DNA of 64,000 bases from an uncultured Clostridia bacterium (GCA_947626145.1 CANQRB010000003.1:124001-188000), one strand, 5' to 3'. Positions 37,473-46,127 are shown, counted from the first letter of the stretch. The notes: a model not told the origin generated them from the sequence alone. A program made the numbers and translations.

Positions 37473-38681
37473 CTATCGGTATATTCTCATTTTATTTATG
37501 ACGCCGTCGATTTCCGACAGCCGCTTATTTATTTCCGTTTCGCTCATGACCGGAGTAAAGAAGCCGGCCTCTCCGTCCTTTTTCGCAAGAAGTTTAATGT
37601 CTGCGAAAGCCTTTTCCGCCGCCGGAAGAGCCGTTTCCTTTACACGGACGAAAAACTCGCTTTCCAGCTCCGCCGGATCAAAGGTGGTGTCCGACGCGCC
37701 TGTCCAGGAAAATTCTCCGCTATGCCCGGGCTGACGGACGACATCGACTATGTCACCCACAACGGCGCTCGCCGTGGGGAGCTTGCCCGCGCCCCGGCCG
37801 TAGAACATAACCCGGCCAACCATATTGCCTTCCACCAGAATACCGTTATAAACGTCCCAGATATTCCCCAGAGGATGGGCGTTCCCCGCCGTCTGAACCA
37901 TGGCCGGCTCCACGGAAACTCCGGCACGGCCGTTCCTGAACACGGCCCTGCCCAGCAGCTTCACGGAGCAGCCGGCACGCTCGGCCCACTCCACGTCGGC
38001 GGTGGAAATGCCGCGGATGCCCTTTGTGGGAATATCCGCACAGTCAACTCTCTTGCCGAGAACCATCGACGCGAGTATGGCTATTTTCCGGCACACGTCG
38101 GCGCCGTCCACATCGGCGGCGGGATCCTTTTCCGCGTATCCCAGCTCCTGAGCCTTGCGCAGCGCATCGTCGAAGCTTTGTCCGCCACGGTACATCTTGG
38201 TGAGTATATAATTCGTCGTGCCGTTAATTATTCCGGTTACGCTCTCAATTTCGTTGGCCGCAAGGCACCGTGCCAGCGGCCGTATAATGGGGATTCCTCC
38301 CCCAACGCTGGCCTCGAAAAGATAACGGCAGCCGTGCCTTTCGGCTATTTCAAAGAACTCGTGGCCATACCGGGCCACAAGCTCCTTGTTGCTGGTAATG
38401 ACGGTCTTGCCCGCCTCAAGGGCGCGCTTTGTATAATCATAGGCAAAACGGACGCCGCCCATGGTCTCCACCACGATGCCCACTTCGGGGTCGGACAGCA
38501 CAACGTCGAAGTCCTTGACGAAAATTTCGCGTTCCGGATGATCCGGAAAGTCCCGTATGTCCAGCACGTATTTTACGTCAACGCTTTGGCCGCAGCGCCT
38601 TTCGATGCCGCCGCGGTTCTCCTTCAATATATCGTAAACGCCGCTGCCTACGACGCCGTACCCTATTATCGCTACTTTCAT
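37473..38681 (-). CDS. hom: Homoserine dehydrogenase
   Basis: 402 residues. NAD(P)H reduction of aspartate semialdehyde to homoserine. Rossmann motif IIGYGVVGSGVYDIL at 4; VVETMGGV and KTVITSNKELVARYG near 95-115; catalytic region IIRPLARCLAANEIESVTGI and GIINGTTNYILTKMYRGGQ near 150; KDPAADVDGADVCRKIAILA with the catalytic Asp/Lys near 195. The region beyond about 325 could form a small ACT-like domain. Pairs with lysC; thrB and thrC are not adjacent. Leader too short (about 40 nt) for a riboswitch. Confidence 0.94.
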   Translation of the reverse strand: MKVAIIGYGVVGSGVYDILKENRGGIERRCGQSVDVKYVLDIRDFPDHPEREIFVKDFDVVLSDPEVGIVVETMGGVRFAYDYTKRALEAGKTVITSNKELVARYGHEFFEIAERHGCRYLFEASVGGGIPIIRPLARCLAANEIESVTGIINGTTNYILTKMYRGGQSFDDALRKAQELGYAEKDPAADVDGADVCRKIAILASMVLGKRVDCADIPTKGIRGISTADVEWAERAGCSVKLLGRAVFRNGRAGVSVEPAMVQTAGNAHPLGNIWDVYNGILVEGNMVGRVMFYGRGAGKLPTASAVVGDIVDVVRQPGHSGEFSWTGASDTTFDPAELESEFFVRVKETALPAAEKAFADIKLLAKKDGEAGFFTPVMSETEINKRLSEIDGVINKMRIYR

Positions 38682-38721
38682 CTTAAGCAGTCCTTTCCGG
38701 GGTTTTACACCCTTGCACTAC

Positions 38722-38751
38722 ATAATATCATTTTCATTACTGATTTGTCAA
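38722..38751 (-). promoter_or_regulatory. SigA promoter of hom-lysC
   Basis: Minus strand: TTGACA (38746-38751), 18-bp spacer, TATTAT (38722-38727), about 40 bp before the hom ATG. Confidence 0.75.
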
Positions 38752-38881
38752 TATTAAATATGCTTAATTTTCCCTGTTCCAATCAGAAAAAAATATCGAA
38801 AACATGAAAAAATCCGCCCGAACGGTTCAGGCCCGCAAGTGCACAAACTCCCCTCATCCGTAAAAAAATTTCCAAACCCCC

Positions 38882-38910
38882 TTGCTATTTTCCGAGTTTT
38901 GTATTATAAT
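38882..38910 (+). promoter_or_regulatory. SigA promoter of the dnaX operon
   Basis: TTGCTA (38882-38887), 17-bp spacer, TATAAT (38905-38910), 38 bp before the dnaX ATG. Confidence 0.75.
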
Positions 38911-38948
38911 AAGATATCAAAGTACGGTTTTGGAAAGGACGTGTTTTC

Positions 38949-40541
38949 ATGGCATATCAGGCGCTGTACCGCAAGTGGCGGCCCTTGATCTTCGACGACG
39001 TGGTGGGCCAGAGGCACGTCACGGAAACCATCAAGAACGAGGTAAAGAACGGCAACGCCGGTCACGCCTTCCTTTTCTGCGGTTCGAGGGGCACGGGCAA
39101 GACCACCACCGCCCGAATATTCAGCCGGGCCATAAACTGCGAAAATCCGCAGAACGGCAATCCCTGCAACAAATGCCCCACCTGTTTGGGGATACTGAAC
39201 GGCAGCATCATGGACATCACCGAGATCGACGCCGCCAGCAACAGCGGCGTGGACAACATCCGTTCGCTGCGGGAGGAGGCGGGCTACACCGCCGCCGTAA
39301 CAAAATACAAGGTCTACATCATCGACGAGGTTCACGCCCTTTCCGACGGGGCTTTCAACGCCCTGCTGAAGCTCCTCGAGGAGCCGCCGGAGCACGTGAA
39401 GTTCGTGCTGGCCACCACCGAGACCCACAAGGTCATGGATACCATCAGCTCGCGGTGCCAGCGCTTCGACTTCAAGCGCATCACCACCGAGGACATTTAC
39501 GACCGACTGGAATATATCTGCAACGCCGAGGGCATCGACGCCGAGGAACGGGCGCTGAGAATGATCGCCTCCGCCGCCGACGGCTCACTCCGCGACGCCC
39601 TGTCCTGCCTTGACCCCTGCGTCGCCGCGGGGAAGGTGGTGGACACGGATTTCGTGGCCGACTTTCTGGGCCGCGCCCAGGGAGACAGCGTTCTGGCCCT
39701 GTGCGGGGCCATAGCCGGCGAAAATTCGGCCGCAGCCATCGACGCCATAAATACCGTCACCGCCCGCGGACGGGCCCTCGCACCATTTATGGAAACTGTC
39801 ATAAAGGCCATGCGCGATATGCTCGTTCTGCGCTCCACCGGCAAGATGAACAGCGACTTTTCTCCCGAGGAGCAGGAGGAGCTGAAGCGTATCGCAGCCG
39901 GAATTTCGGTGGAAAAGCTGCTCTATTCCATCAAGGTTCTGTCGGAGGCGATGTCCACGGCCAAGTACACCTCCATTCCGGCGGTGGTGTTCCAGTCGGC
40001 GGCCATAAAGCTCTGCATCCCCCACAACGACGGAAGCTACGACGCCCTTCTGGCCCGAATAGGTGAGCTGGAAAGGAAAATCGCCGACGGCAGCATAATA
40101 ACCGCGGCCCCGAAGAATCCTCCCGCGCCGGAAAAGCCCCCCGAGGAAACGCCGGAGGAGGAGCTGCCTCTTGAACCTGAAAAGGAGATATACGCTCCAC
40201 AAAGCGAGTTTATAGAAAAAATTCGGGACAAGTGGCCCGAGATAATGCAGAACATTTTTGACGATTTCAAGCTCCAGCTTTTCACCTATATGGAGTCCTG
40301 CTCTCTCCGGGAGTACAAGGGCAAGCTGGCCGTGACGCTGTCGGACGAAACCTTCCCCATTTATCGGGACGAGATCAAGAACAATCTGGACTATTTGCAG
40401 AAGCTGATCAAAAAATTCTGCGGACTGGACTGCGGCGTGACCGTAAAGTGCGACTCGGATTTCAGCAAAAGCGGGCCGGCGCAGGCGAAGGATCCCCTTG
40501 ACGATCTTATAAATTTACCCATAACCGAAATAGAAAAATAA
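38949..40541 (+). CDS. dnaX: DNA polymerase III subunit gamma/tau
   Basis: 530 residues. Clamp-loader ATPase that also holds the replicative polymerase. N-terminal YQALYRKWRPLIFDDVVGQ; Walker A FCGSRGTGKTTTARIFSRA near 40; four-Cys zinc module (NCENPQNGNPCNKCPTC near 63-80); Walker B/DEVH in VYIIDEVHALSDGAFNALL near 122; sensor ATTETHKVMDTISSRCQRFD near 155. Domain III to about 360, then a Pro/Glu-rich linker (about 378-405) and a tau-type C-terminus. Starts the conserved dnaX-ybaB-recR cluster. Confidence 0.97.
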   Translation: MAYQALYRKWRPLIFDDVVGQRHVTETIKNEVKNGNAGHAFLFCGSRGTGKTTTARIFSRAINCENPQNGNPCNKCPTCLGILNGSIMDITEIDAASNSGVDNIRSLREEAGYTAAVTKYKVYIIDEVHALSDGAFNALLKLLEEPPEHVKFVLATTETHKVMDTISSRCQRFDFKRITTEDIYDRLEYICNAEGIDAEERALRMIASAADGSLRDALSCLDPCVAAGKVVDTDFVADFLGRAQGDSVLALCGAIAGENSAAAIDAINTVTARGRALAPFMETVIKAMRDMLVLRSTGKMNSDFSPEEQEELKRIAAGISVEKLLYSIKVLSEAMSTAKYTSIPAVVFQSAAIKLCIPHNDGSYDALLARIGELERKIADGSIITAAPKNPPAPEKPPEETPEEELPLEPEKEIYAPQSEFIEKIRDKWPEIMQNIFDDFKLQLFTYMESCSLREYKGKLAVTLSDETFPIYRDEIKNNLDYLQKLIKKFCGLDCGVTVKCDSDFSKSGPAQAKDPLDDLINLPITEIEK

Positions 40542-40562
40542 ATTGTGAAAGGATATGATATT

Positions 40563-40910
40563 ATGGCAAGAGGCGGCTTTCCCAGAGGAATGAACATGGG
40601 CGGCAACATGAACAACATGATACGCCAGGCCCAGAAGATGCAGGAGGAAATGGCCAAGGCTCAGGAGGCCCTTGAGCAGCAGGAGCTGGAGGCCAGCGTG
40701 GGCGGCGGAGCCGTAAGCGTAAAGGTCAACGGCAAAAAGGAGGTTATCTCCATCACCATCAGCCCCGACGCGGTGGATCCCGAGGACGTGGAGATGCTTC
40801 AGGACCTGCTTGTCACCGCCGTGAACGAGGCGCTCCGCAAGGCCGAGGAGGCGGCGGCCAGCTCCATGAGCAGAATAACCGGCGGCCTCAACATTCCGGG
40901 AATGTTCTGA
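40563..40910 (+). CDS. YbaB/EbfC family nucleoid-associated protein
   Basis: 115 residues from the ATG at 40563 (AAAGGATATG site). Small dimeric DNA-binding protein that almost always lies between dnaX and recR. Gly/Met/Asn-rich N-terminus ([20 protein letters not shown]), then the helix [20 protein letters not shown], and the beta-sheet part with [19 protein letters not shown]. One nt precedes recR. Confidence 0.95.
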   Translation: MARGGFPRGMNMGGNMNNMIRQAQKMQEEMAKAQEALEQQELEASVGGGAVSVKVNGKKEVISITISPDAVDPEDVEMLQDLLVTAVNEALRKAEEAAASSMSRITGGLNIPGMF

Positions 40911-40911
40911 T

Positions 40912-41511
40912 ATGGCGTCCGCTTACCCGCCGTCCCTGACGGCACTTATCGAAGAATTTGAAAAAATGCCCGGCATCGGCCACAAGAGCGCCGTGCGGCT
41001 GGCCTTCCACATGATGAACGTGCCGGAGGAAAAGGCCCGGCGCTTTGCCGAGGCCATACTCAACGCCCGGGGTAACGTGCGGCTTTGCGGCCGCTGTCAA
41101 AACCTGACGGACGAAGAGTTCTGCCCCATATGCTCCGACCCGCGCCGGGACCGGAGCCTGATTTGCGTGGTGGAAAGCCCCAAAGACCTGGCCGCCATGG
41201 AAAAGACCCGTGAGTATCACGGACTGTACCATGTGCTGCACGGGGCCCTGTCCCCCATCGACGGCGTAGGGCCGGAGGATCTTAAAATAAAGGAGCTCAT
41301 GTCCCGGCTGGGGCCGGAGGTCGCCGAGGTGATAATGGCCACCAATCCCACCGTGGAGGGCGAGGCCACGGCCATGTACCTGTCCCGTCTCATTAAGCCA
41401 ATGGGAATAAAAACCACCCGCATCGCCCACGGAATCCCCGTCGGCGGCGACATAGAGTTCGCCGACGAGATGACCCTCGCCCGGGCCATGGAGGGGCGAA
41501 GGGAAATATGA
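40912..41511 (+). CDS. recR: Recombination protein RecR
   Basis: 199 residues, typical length. Acts with RecO and RecF to load RecA on gapped DNA. N-terminal helix-hairpin-helix (LIEEFEKMPGIGHKSAVRLA); zinc finger CGRCQNLTDEEFCPICSD (near 57-74); TOPRIM domain with ICVVESPKDLAAMEKT and MATNPTVEGEATAMYLSRLI; C-terminal Walker-B-like RIAHGIPVGGDIEFADEMTL. Immediately behind ybaB. Confidence 0.96.
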   Translation: MASAYPPSLTALIEEFEKMPGIGHKSAVRLAFHMMNVPEEKARRFAEAILNARGNVRLCGRCQNLTDEEFCPICSDPRRDRSLICVVESPKDLAAMEKTREYHGLYHVLHGALSPIDGVGPEDLKIKELMSRLGPEVAEVIMATNPTVEGEATAMYLSRLIKPMGIKTTRIAHGIPVGGDIEFADEMTLARAMEGRREI

Positions 41512-41538
41512 TTTTACAATAAAAAGGAGTCTTGAAAA

Positions 41539-42408
41539 ATGTCCTATCCAATGCCGCTTACCGAGGGAGCGCTGGTGCTCGAGGGCGGCGGAATGCGCGG
41601 AGCCTTCACCACCGGTGTGCTGGATTATCTGCTGGAAAAAAATATTGTGTTTGACCGGGTCTACGGCGTTTCGGCGGGAGCCTGCCACGCCTGCAGCTAC
41701 CTTTCGCTCCAGCCGGGACGGGCCTTTAGGGTGGTGGCGGACTACGTCAACGACCCCAGATATATGAGCTTTTTCAACCTGCTCAAGGGAGAGGATATGT
41801 TTCCGGCGGAGTTTGTGTACCACACAATTCCCGACGGGCTGGATCCCTTCGACTACAAGACGGTCAACCAATACCCCGGCGAATTTTACGTTGTTGTCAC
41901 CGACTGCCGCACCGGCGGGCCGGTATATATGCGGGTAAAGGACTTCCGCAGGGATATAGACATGGTGCGGGCCTCGGCCTCTCTGCCACTGCTGAGCCAC
42001 ATGGTGAAGCTGAACGGCGGCGAGTATCTGGACGGCGGCATGAGCGACTCCATCCCCGTAAAAAAGGCTTTGGACGACGGGGCGAAAAAGTGCGTCGCCG
42101 TCCTGACCCGTGACGGCGGCTACGTCAAGGAGCCCAGCGGAACCTACCGGCTGGCGAGGGTAATGACTCCGCGGCACCAAAAGCTGGCCGACGCCATGAA
42201 GCGCCGCCACATCATGTACAACGACACGGTGGAATTTATCAAAAAGGCCGAGGCGGAGGGGAAAATTTTCGTTTTCCGGCCCGAAAAGGAGCGGCTGGAC
42301 GTGACCCGTCTGGAAAAGGACCGCTCCAAGCTGGAGCGGCTCCGTGACCACGGCTACGAAACTGCGGCGGCCGAATGGGACCGCTTTACCGAATACATGA
42401 ACAGTTAA
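41539..42408 (+). CDS. Patatin-like phospholipase family protein
   Basis: 289 residues; AAAAAGGAGTC site. Serine lipase of the patatin fold: oxyanion motif LEGGGMRGAFTTGVLDYLL near 14-32, nucleophile in GVSAGACHACSY (GxSxG, Ser near 48), and the catalytic Asp in YLDGGMSDSIPVKKAL (DGG motif, near 173). The C-terminal ninety residues with KRRHIMYNDTVEFIKKAEAE match the bacterial YjjU-like subgroup. Cytoplasmic, no signal peptide. Lies in the recR-hisS run with short gaps (27 and 12 bp). Confidence 0.88.
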   Translation: MSYPMPLTEGALVLEGGGMRGAFTTGVLDYLLEKNIVFDRVYGVSAGACHACSYLSLQPGRAFRVVADYVNDPRYMSFFNLLKGEDMFPAEFVYHTIPDGLDPFDYKTVNQYPGEFYVVVTDCRTGGPVYMRVKDFRRDIDMVRASASLPLLSHMVKLNGGEYLDGGMSDSIPVKKALDDGAKKCVAVLTRDGGYVKEPSGTYRLARVMTPRHQKLADAMKRRHIMYNDTVEFIKKAEAEGKIFVFRPEKERLDVTRLEKDRSKLERLRDHGYETAAAEWDRFTEYMNS

Positions 42409-42420
42409 AGGAAGATAGAC

Positions 42421-43647
42421 ATGAAAATAACACCCGTAAAAGGCACCAACGACTACCTGCCCTCACAGGTGAGGGTGAGGGACAGCGTGCAGAACAAGAT
42501 CCTTGAGGTTTACCGGGCGGCGGGCTTCGAGCGGATAACCACCCCCATCATGGAGGACATGGAAAATCTTGACAAGAGCGACGGCGGCGAGAATTTGAAC
42601 CTGATCTTCAAGATACTCAAGCGGGGCGAAAAGCTGGACAAAGCCCTGGCCGAGGGCGGCGAGCTCTGCGATTTCGGCCTACGCTACGACCTGACCCTGC
42701 CCCTGACCCGATATTACGCCAACAACCGGGCCAGGCTGATGAACCCCTTCAAGGTCATACAGACCGACCGGGTTTATCGGGCGGAACGCCCGCAGAAGGG
42801 GCGGCTCCGGGAGTTTGTCCAGTGCGACATCGACATAATCGGCACCGACAGCCGCACCGCCGAGCTGGAGCTGATCCTCACCACCGTCAAGGCCCTCAAG
42901 GCCGTGGGCATTGACAATTTCACCGTCAAAATCAACGACCGGCGGCTGCTGCGCGGCACTCTGCTGAGTCTCGGCTTTGCGGAGGAAACCCTGGACAGCG
43001 TGTGCATAATCTTCGACAAGCTGGACAAGATAGGCCCCGAGGGCATCGCCGCCGAAATGCTGGAAAAGGGTCTGCCCGCCTCCGCCGTGGAGGGGCTGAC
43101 CGAGCTGCTCCAAAGGGGCACGGACTTTGAAACTCTGCGTGAGCAGTCCCCCTGCCAGGCGGCGGAGGATCTTGCCTTTATTATGGACGGCATACGGGCC
43201 GTTGGCGGGACGGAGATACAGTTCGACATCAGTCTTGTCCGGGGTCAGGGTTACTACACCTCCACCGTGTTCGAGGTGGTAAGCTCCGACTTTCGGGGCG
43301 CCATCGCCGGCGGCGGCCGCTACGACAGCCTTATCGGCAAGTTCATCGGCGAGGATGTGCCCGCCGTGGGCTTCTCCATCGGCTTCGAGCGTATCTGCGC
43401 CATTTTGGAGGAGAAGGGCTCCGCGGCGACCGAGCTCCGGCCCAGACTGGCCGTCATATACGACAGGGAGCGCTTTGCCGAAGCTCAGGCCTACGCCGAG
43501 GAAAAGCGGACAAAATACGACGCCGCCCTATTTGAGCGGCCAAAGAAGCTTAATAAGCTCCTGTCCCGTCTGGAGGAGCAGGGCTACGACGCGTTTTACA
43601 CCGTCGGCTGGGAAGAGACCGAGCCGAGAGCGCTGGGCAAAAATTGA
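42421..43647 (+). CDS. hisS: Histidine-tRNA ligase
   Basis: 408 residues; weak GGAAG site 12 bp after the preceding stop. Class II synthetase: motif 1 region FERITTPIMEDMENLDKSD; motif 2 YRAERPQKGRLREFVQCDID near 119-139; histidine-binding loop LVRGQGYYTSTVFEV near 270, and motif 3 VGFSIGFERICAIL near 325. The HisRS signature is usually RGLDYYT; here L and D are replaced by Q and G, but the catalytic Arg and motif 2 arginines are kept, so it is more likely a synthetase of a divergent subgroup than the non-catalytic HisZ. The C-terminal anticodon-binding domain is short. No other his genes nearby. Confidence 0.85.
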   Translation: MKITPVKGTNDYLPSQVRVRDSVQNKILEVYRAAGFERITTPIMEDMENLDKSDGGENLNLIFKILKRGEKLDKALAEGGELCDFGLRYDLTLPLTRYYANNRARLMNPFKVIQTDRVYRAERPQKGRLREFVQCDIDIIGTDSRTAELELILTTVKALKAVGIDNFTVKINDRRLLRGTLLSLGFAEETLDSVCIIFDKLDKIGPEGIAAEMLEKGLPASAVEGLTELLQRGTDFETLREQSPCQAAEDLAFIMDGIRAVGGTEIQFDISLVRGQGYYTSTVFEVVSSDFRGAIAGGGRYDSLIGKFIGEDVPAVGFSIGFERICAILEEKGSAATELRPRLAVIYDRERFAEAQAYAEEKRTKYDAALFERPKKLNKLLSRLEEQGYDAFYTVGWEETEPRALGKN

Positions 43648-43661
43648 AGTTTTATAATACA

Positions 43662-43687
43662 AAAACGCCCCTGTTTTGGGGCGTTTT
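43662..43687 (+). terminator. Terminator of the dnaX-hisS unit
   Basis: 10-bp stem AAAACGCCCC/GGGGCGTTTT, 6-nt loop, T-rich end; 15 bp after the hisS stop. Confidence 0.88.
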
Positions 43688-43800
43688 CAATTTTCGATAA
43701 CTAAAATCGCTGCCTTGATGCCTTATAGGGTTGTAAGACATCCGCTATTTAATACTATTTCTAAATTAAAAACATAAATATGCGAGTTTGTTATGGTAAC

Positions 43801-43983
43801 AATGACAGATTAAAAAGGCTTCCCCTCGAGGGGAAGCTGTCGGCGTAGGCCGACTGATGAGGTGTAGGATGCGCAGCATCCGTTATGCGTTTACGGTAAT
43901 GTAACGCCGCACGGCGGCTACACCTCATCCGGCACTTCGTGCCACCTTCCCCTCGAGGGGAAGGCTTGGCATTATTTGTCATT
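43801..43983. repeat. MITE-like palindromic element
   Basis: About 183 bp without coding capacity. Both ends carry AATGACA outermost, then the perfect palindrome CTTCCCCTCGAGGGGAAG (43819-43836 and 43948-43963 region), then a small hairpin and GATGAGGTGTA, in inverted orientation. The centre holds ACGGTAATGTAACGCCGCAC, a module seen in related form in the 23.7-kb repeat cluster. This fits a non-autonomous element with terminal inverted repeats of about 50 bp. It lies between convergent genes. Confidence 0.8.
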
Positions 43984-44026
43984 TTTACTTTAATTTTATG
44001 CCGCGTCCCTGCTCGTCCGAAAATGT

Positions 44027-44344
44027 TTATTCCTCGCTCAGGTCGGCAAGATCGTCCTCGGAAAAGCCGTATTTTTTATCAATACTTTCCTGTGAAATAA
44101 GCGTTGTCCGGTCATTACCGGCCATACGGGCGTTGGCCTCGGCCAGCAGAGCGGCGTCCTCCAGCTCCTCCATAATGCGGACATACTCGTCGGGAGACAG
44201 AAGGACGCACTCGGCGGTATTGTTCTTCATTACTATTTTTGTGCCGGCCTTTTTTACATCGGCAAATATCTGCCCCGCAAGCCCGCGATTGAACATGGAG
44301 ATCGGCACGGTATGGGTTATCGCGCCTATGGCGGGATTTGTCAT
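44027..44344 (-). CDS. Orphan Phd/YefM-family antitoxin
   Basis: 105 residues from the ATG at 44344 (GAGGTGATAGCT site). The N-terminal DNA-binding fold shows PISMFNRGLAGQIFADVKKA, KIVMKNNTAECVLLSPDEYV and RIMEELEDAALLAEANARM, the Phd/YefM pattern of 'target neighbouring toxin gene, repress own promoter'. The acidic tail (KKYGFSEDDLADLSEE) would be the toxin-binding part. No toxin gene lies downstream: the frame ends 44 bp before the MITE-like element. It is either a solitary regulator or a remnant of a toxin-antitoxin pair. Confidence 0.75.
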   Translation of the reverse strand: MTNPAIGAITHTVPISMFNRGLAGQIFADVKKAGTKIVMKNNTAECVLLSPDEYVRIMEELEDAALLAEANARMAGNDRTTLISQESIDKKYGFSEDDLADLSEE

Positions 44345-44464
44345 AGCTATCACCTCGGTTATAGTATAGCACATATCAGTGAAAAAGTCAATAAATATAC
44401 TGATATTTTTTGCGATTGTTTTCTCCCAACTCGAAATACAATTATCTGCCAAGGGCTTTTATAA

Positions 44465-44498
44465 AAAACCAACCGCACATTTTTGAGCGGTTGGTTTT
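44465..44498 (-). terminator. Bidirectional terminator
   Basis: 12-bp stem AAAACCAACCGC/GCGGTTGGTTTT with a 10-nt loop and T/A runs on both sides; likely ends the leftward unit finishing at 44577. Confidence 0.85.
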
Positions 44499-44576
44499 GT
44501 TTTGATTTTTGAATTTGTTTACGGTAATGTCTGACAAGACCGTTTTTTCACCGTAAGCTTTCTCTCTACACGAAAA

Positions 44577-45062
44577 TTACATCGGCGCTTTCTTTCTGAA
44601 TTCGTCAACGTTGACATACTCGCCGTCTTTGCCAAGCTTAACCATAGAACCGTCAGAATTGAGCTGTACATCGCTTCTGTCAAAATTTCTGTATGCTCTT
44701 TGTCTCATTTCGGTCTGAAGCTCTTCGCGTTTCTTTGCCTCCGCTTCTATTTGCGCCTGTTCCTCGGCTTCTCTTTCTTTAGCGCGTACTGAAATATTTT
44801 CCGCCATCTGGGCGCCCAAGTTGTCGCTCTGCTGTCCAACATTGATGTAGTGTTCCCGCATACTTTCAGCCTCGTCGCTGCCGTCGGTTATGATGAAATG
44901 CGCCATCCAGCCTAAAAACGGAATATGCGCCGCAAATTTGCCTCTGGTATTCCAATACCAGAGGCAAATTTTGCCGAGGGTCGAGTCCTTTTTCGCAAGC
45001 ACACGTATGGCAATTATTATGGCGATCACAATGGCAAAAACTACAAAAAATGCCGCTCCCAT
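44577..45062 (-). CDS. Membrane-anchored coiled-coil protein of unknown function
   Basis: 161 residues from the ATG at 45062 (GGGGAGGAAG site). One strong N-terminal membrane helix (about 3-24, AAFFVVFAIVIAIIIAIRVL), a second moderately hydrophobic stretch (ICLWYWNTRGKFAAHIPFLG, then WMAHFIIT), then a Glu/Lys/Arg-rich coiled coil (about 88-125, REAEEQAQIEAEAKKREEL). Nothing assigns a function. Base composition is AT-richer than the core genes. Coupled by 33 bp to the next small membrane protein upstream. Confidence 0.6.
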   Translation of the reverse strand: MGAAFFVVFAIVIAIIIAIRVLAKKDSTLGKICLWYWNTRGKFAAHIPFLGWMAHFIITDGSDEAESMREHYINVGQQSDNLGAQMAENISVRAKEREAEEQAQIEAEAKKREELQTEMRQRAYRNFDRSDVQLNSDGSMVKLGKDGEYVNVDEFRKKAPM

Positions 45063-45095
45063 AATACATCTTCCTCCCCGCAAATATTTTTATGT

Positions 45096-45374
45096 TTATT
45101 TTTTGCGTCGGCACATGATTGCCGCCACAATATCAGCTATCCATACGATTATGCACAGTATCGACACAATGACGCATACAAGCAGGTCCATCCGCGAAAA
45201 CAAGAGAGCGTAAACAAGCACAACAAACTGAACCAAATCCACTAAAAATATCACAAACTTCTTGCGGCTGTGCAGAATAAACGAGAGGATAACGGGTATT
45301 AAGCCTATGATAACAATGACTATTGCCGCGATTATGTAATTCAGCGGCGAGACTTCGTTTACCTCATACTGCAT
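45096..45374 (-). CDS. Small membrane protein with three hydrophobic segments
   Basis: 92 residues; GGTGGAGGAATG site. Hydrophobic runs at about 11-33 (NYIIAAIVIVIIGLIPVILS), 40-60 (FVIFLVDLVQFVVLVYALL) and 64-87 (LLVCVIVSILCIIVWIADIV), with a basic C-terminus MCRRKK. It resembles superinfection-immunity-type small membrane proteins in size and topology, but no motif confirms that. Same strand and probably same transcript as the following coiled-coil protein. Confidence 0.6.
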   Translation of the reverse strand: MQYEVNEVSPLNYIIAAIVIVIIGLIPVILSFILHSRKKFVIFLVDLVQFVVLVYALLFSRMDLLVCVIVSILCIIVWIADIVAAIMCRRKK

Positions 45375-45394
45375 AAATCATTCCTCCACCATAA

Positions 45395-46099
45395 TTATTT
45401 AAACTCGCCTTCGGAAAAGCCGTAAAATCCATTATAAGAACGACTAAGTGAAGCTAACTCTATCTTCATCTGATTCGCGCCATCCAAAGGTACTGTAATT
45501 CTTTTAGCCACATCGTCATATTTCAAATCGGTGGTATAGGCGATCAAACCGTCGAGATATATATTTAATTCCGCATTGACATTACGTTCACCATCAATAT
45601 GTCCGACCGTAAATGACAACGAGTCATATTTACCGTCAAGGTTGAACAACGCTTCCCCAGCAGGCCCACCATGAAATCCTTCCAAAATAAAACCGTTTGT
45701 ATACTTCTTTCCTGACATCGTAAAGTACTCATTATTGGCAAGTCGGTATTCATCGCCATAGCTATACTGATACGGCCCGCACACATCCAGCCAACTTTCC
45801 GCGCTGCCAGGCTTTGAGCCAAGATATACGACCTTTTCAACGCCGTCCCAGCTGACATCCTTACCGATGGCGTTGCCTATGGCCCGGACGGGCAGATAGG
45901 TCGTGCCGTTGTAGACAAAGGGCTCAACTATGTCGCCGTCGGCGTCCTTGGGCTGAATCTCCTTGCCGTCCAAAAAAATCTTGATGTTGTCATAAAGTAC
46001 CTCAATGGTTTGGGAGCCCGTGCTGGCGTAGGCCGCTCCTCCGGTAAGCAGCGCCGTCGTCAGCACGCCCGCCAGATAGCCTTGAATTTGCTTTTTCAT
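45395..46099 (-). CDS. Secreted protein: copper-amine-oxidase-N domain plus NPCBM-like domain
   Basis: 234 residues from the ATG at 46099 (AAAGGGATG site). Signal peptide about 1-25 (YLAGVLTTALLTGGAAYA). Residues about 32-95 carry the copper amine oxidase N-terminal domain pattern (IKIFLDGKEIQPKDADGDIV, then EPFVYNGTTYLPVRAIGNAI). The rest (about 100-234), with SGKKYTNGFILEGFHGG and LDGKYDSLSFTVGHIDG, resembles an NPCBM/NEW2 carbohydrate-binding fold. This combination is common among exported proteins of Clostridia. Own promoter with an overlapping palindrome. Confidence 0.75.
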   Translation of the reverse strand: MKKQIQGYLAGVLTTALLTGGAAYASTGSQTIEVLYDNIKIFLDGKEIQPKDADGDIVEPFVYNGTTYLPVRAIGNAIGKDVSWDGVEKVVYLGSKPGSAESWLDVCGPYQYSYGDEYRLANNEYFTMSGKKYTNGFILEGFHGGPAGEALFNLDGKYDSLSFTVGHIDGERNVNAELNIYLDGLIAYTTDLKYDDVAKRITVPLDGANQMKIELASLSRSYNGFYGFSEGEFK

Positions 46100-46127
46100 T
46101 TTAAACATCCCTTTCTGTTTTTTCATT

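Noticed and set aside
38682-38948. Lysine riboswitch or T-box before hom-lysC
   Set aside because: The promoter lies only about 40 nt from the hom start, leaving no room for a riboswitch, and the region on the other side belongs to the dnaX promoter.
42421-43647. HisZ regulatory subunit of HisG
   Set aside because: Motif 2 and motif 3 arginines are present and no histidine-biosynthesis gene is nearby, which favours a true synthetase.
44577-45374. Toxin-antitoxin or holin pair
   Set aside because: Small membrane proteins in tandem, but neither shows toxin, antitoxin or holin motifs, and the order and promoter do not suggest a regulated pair.
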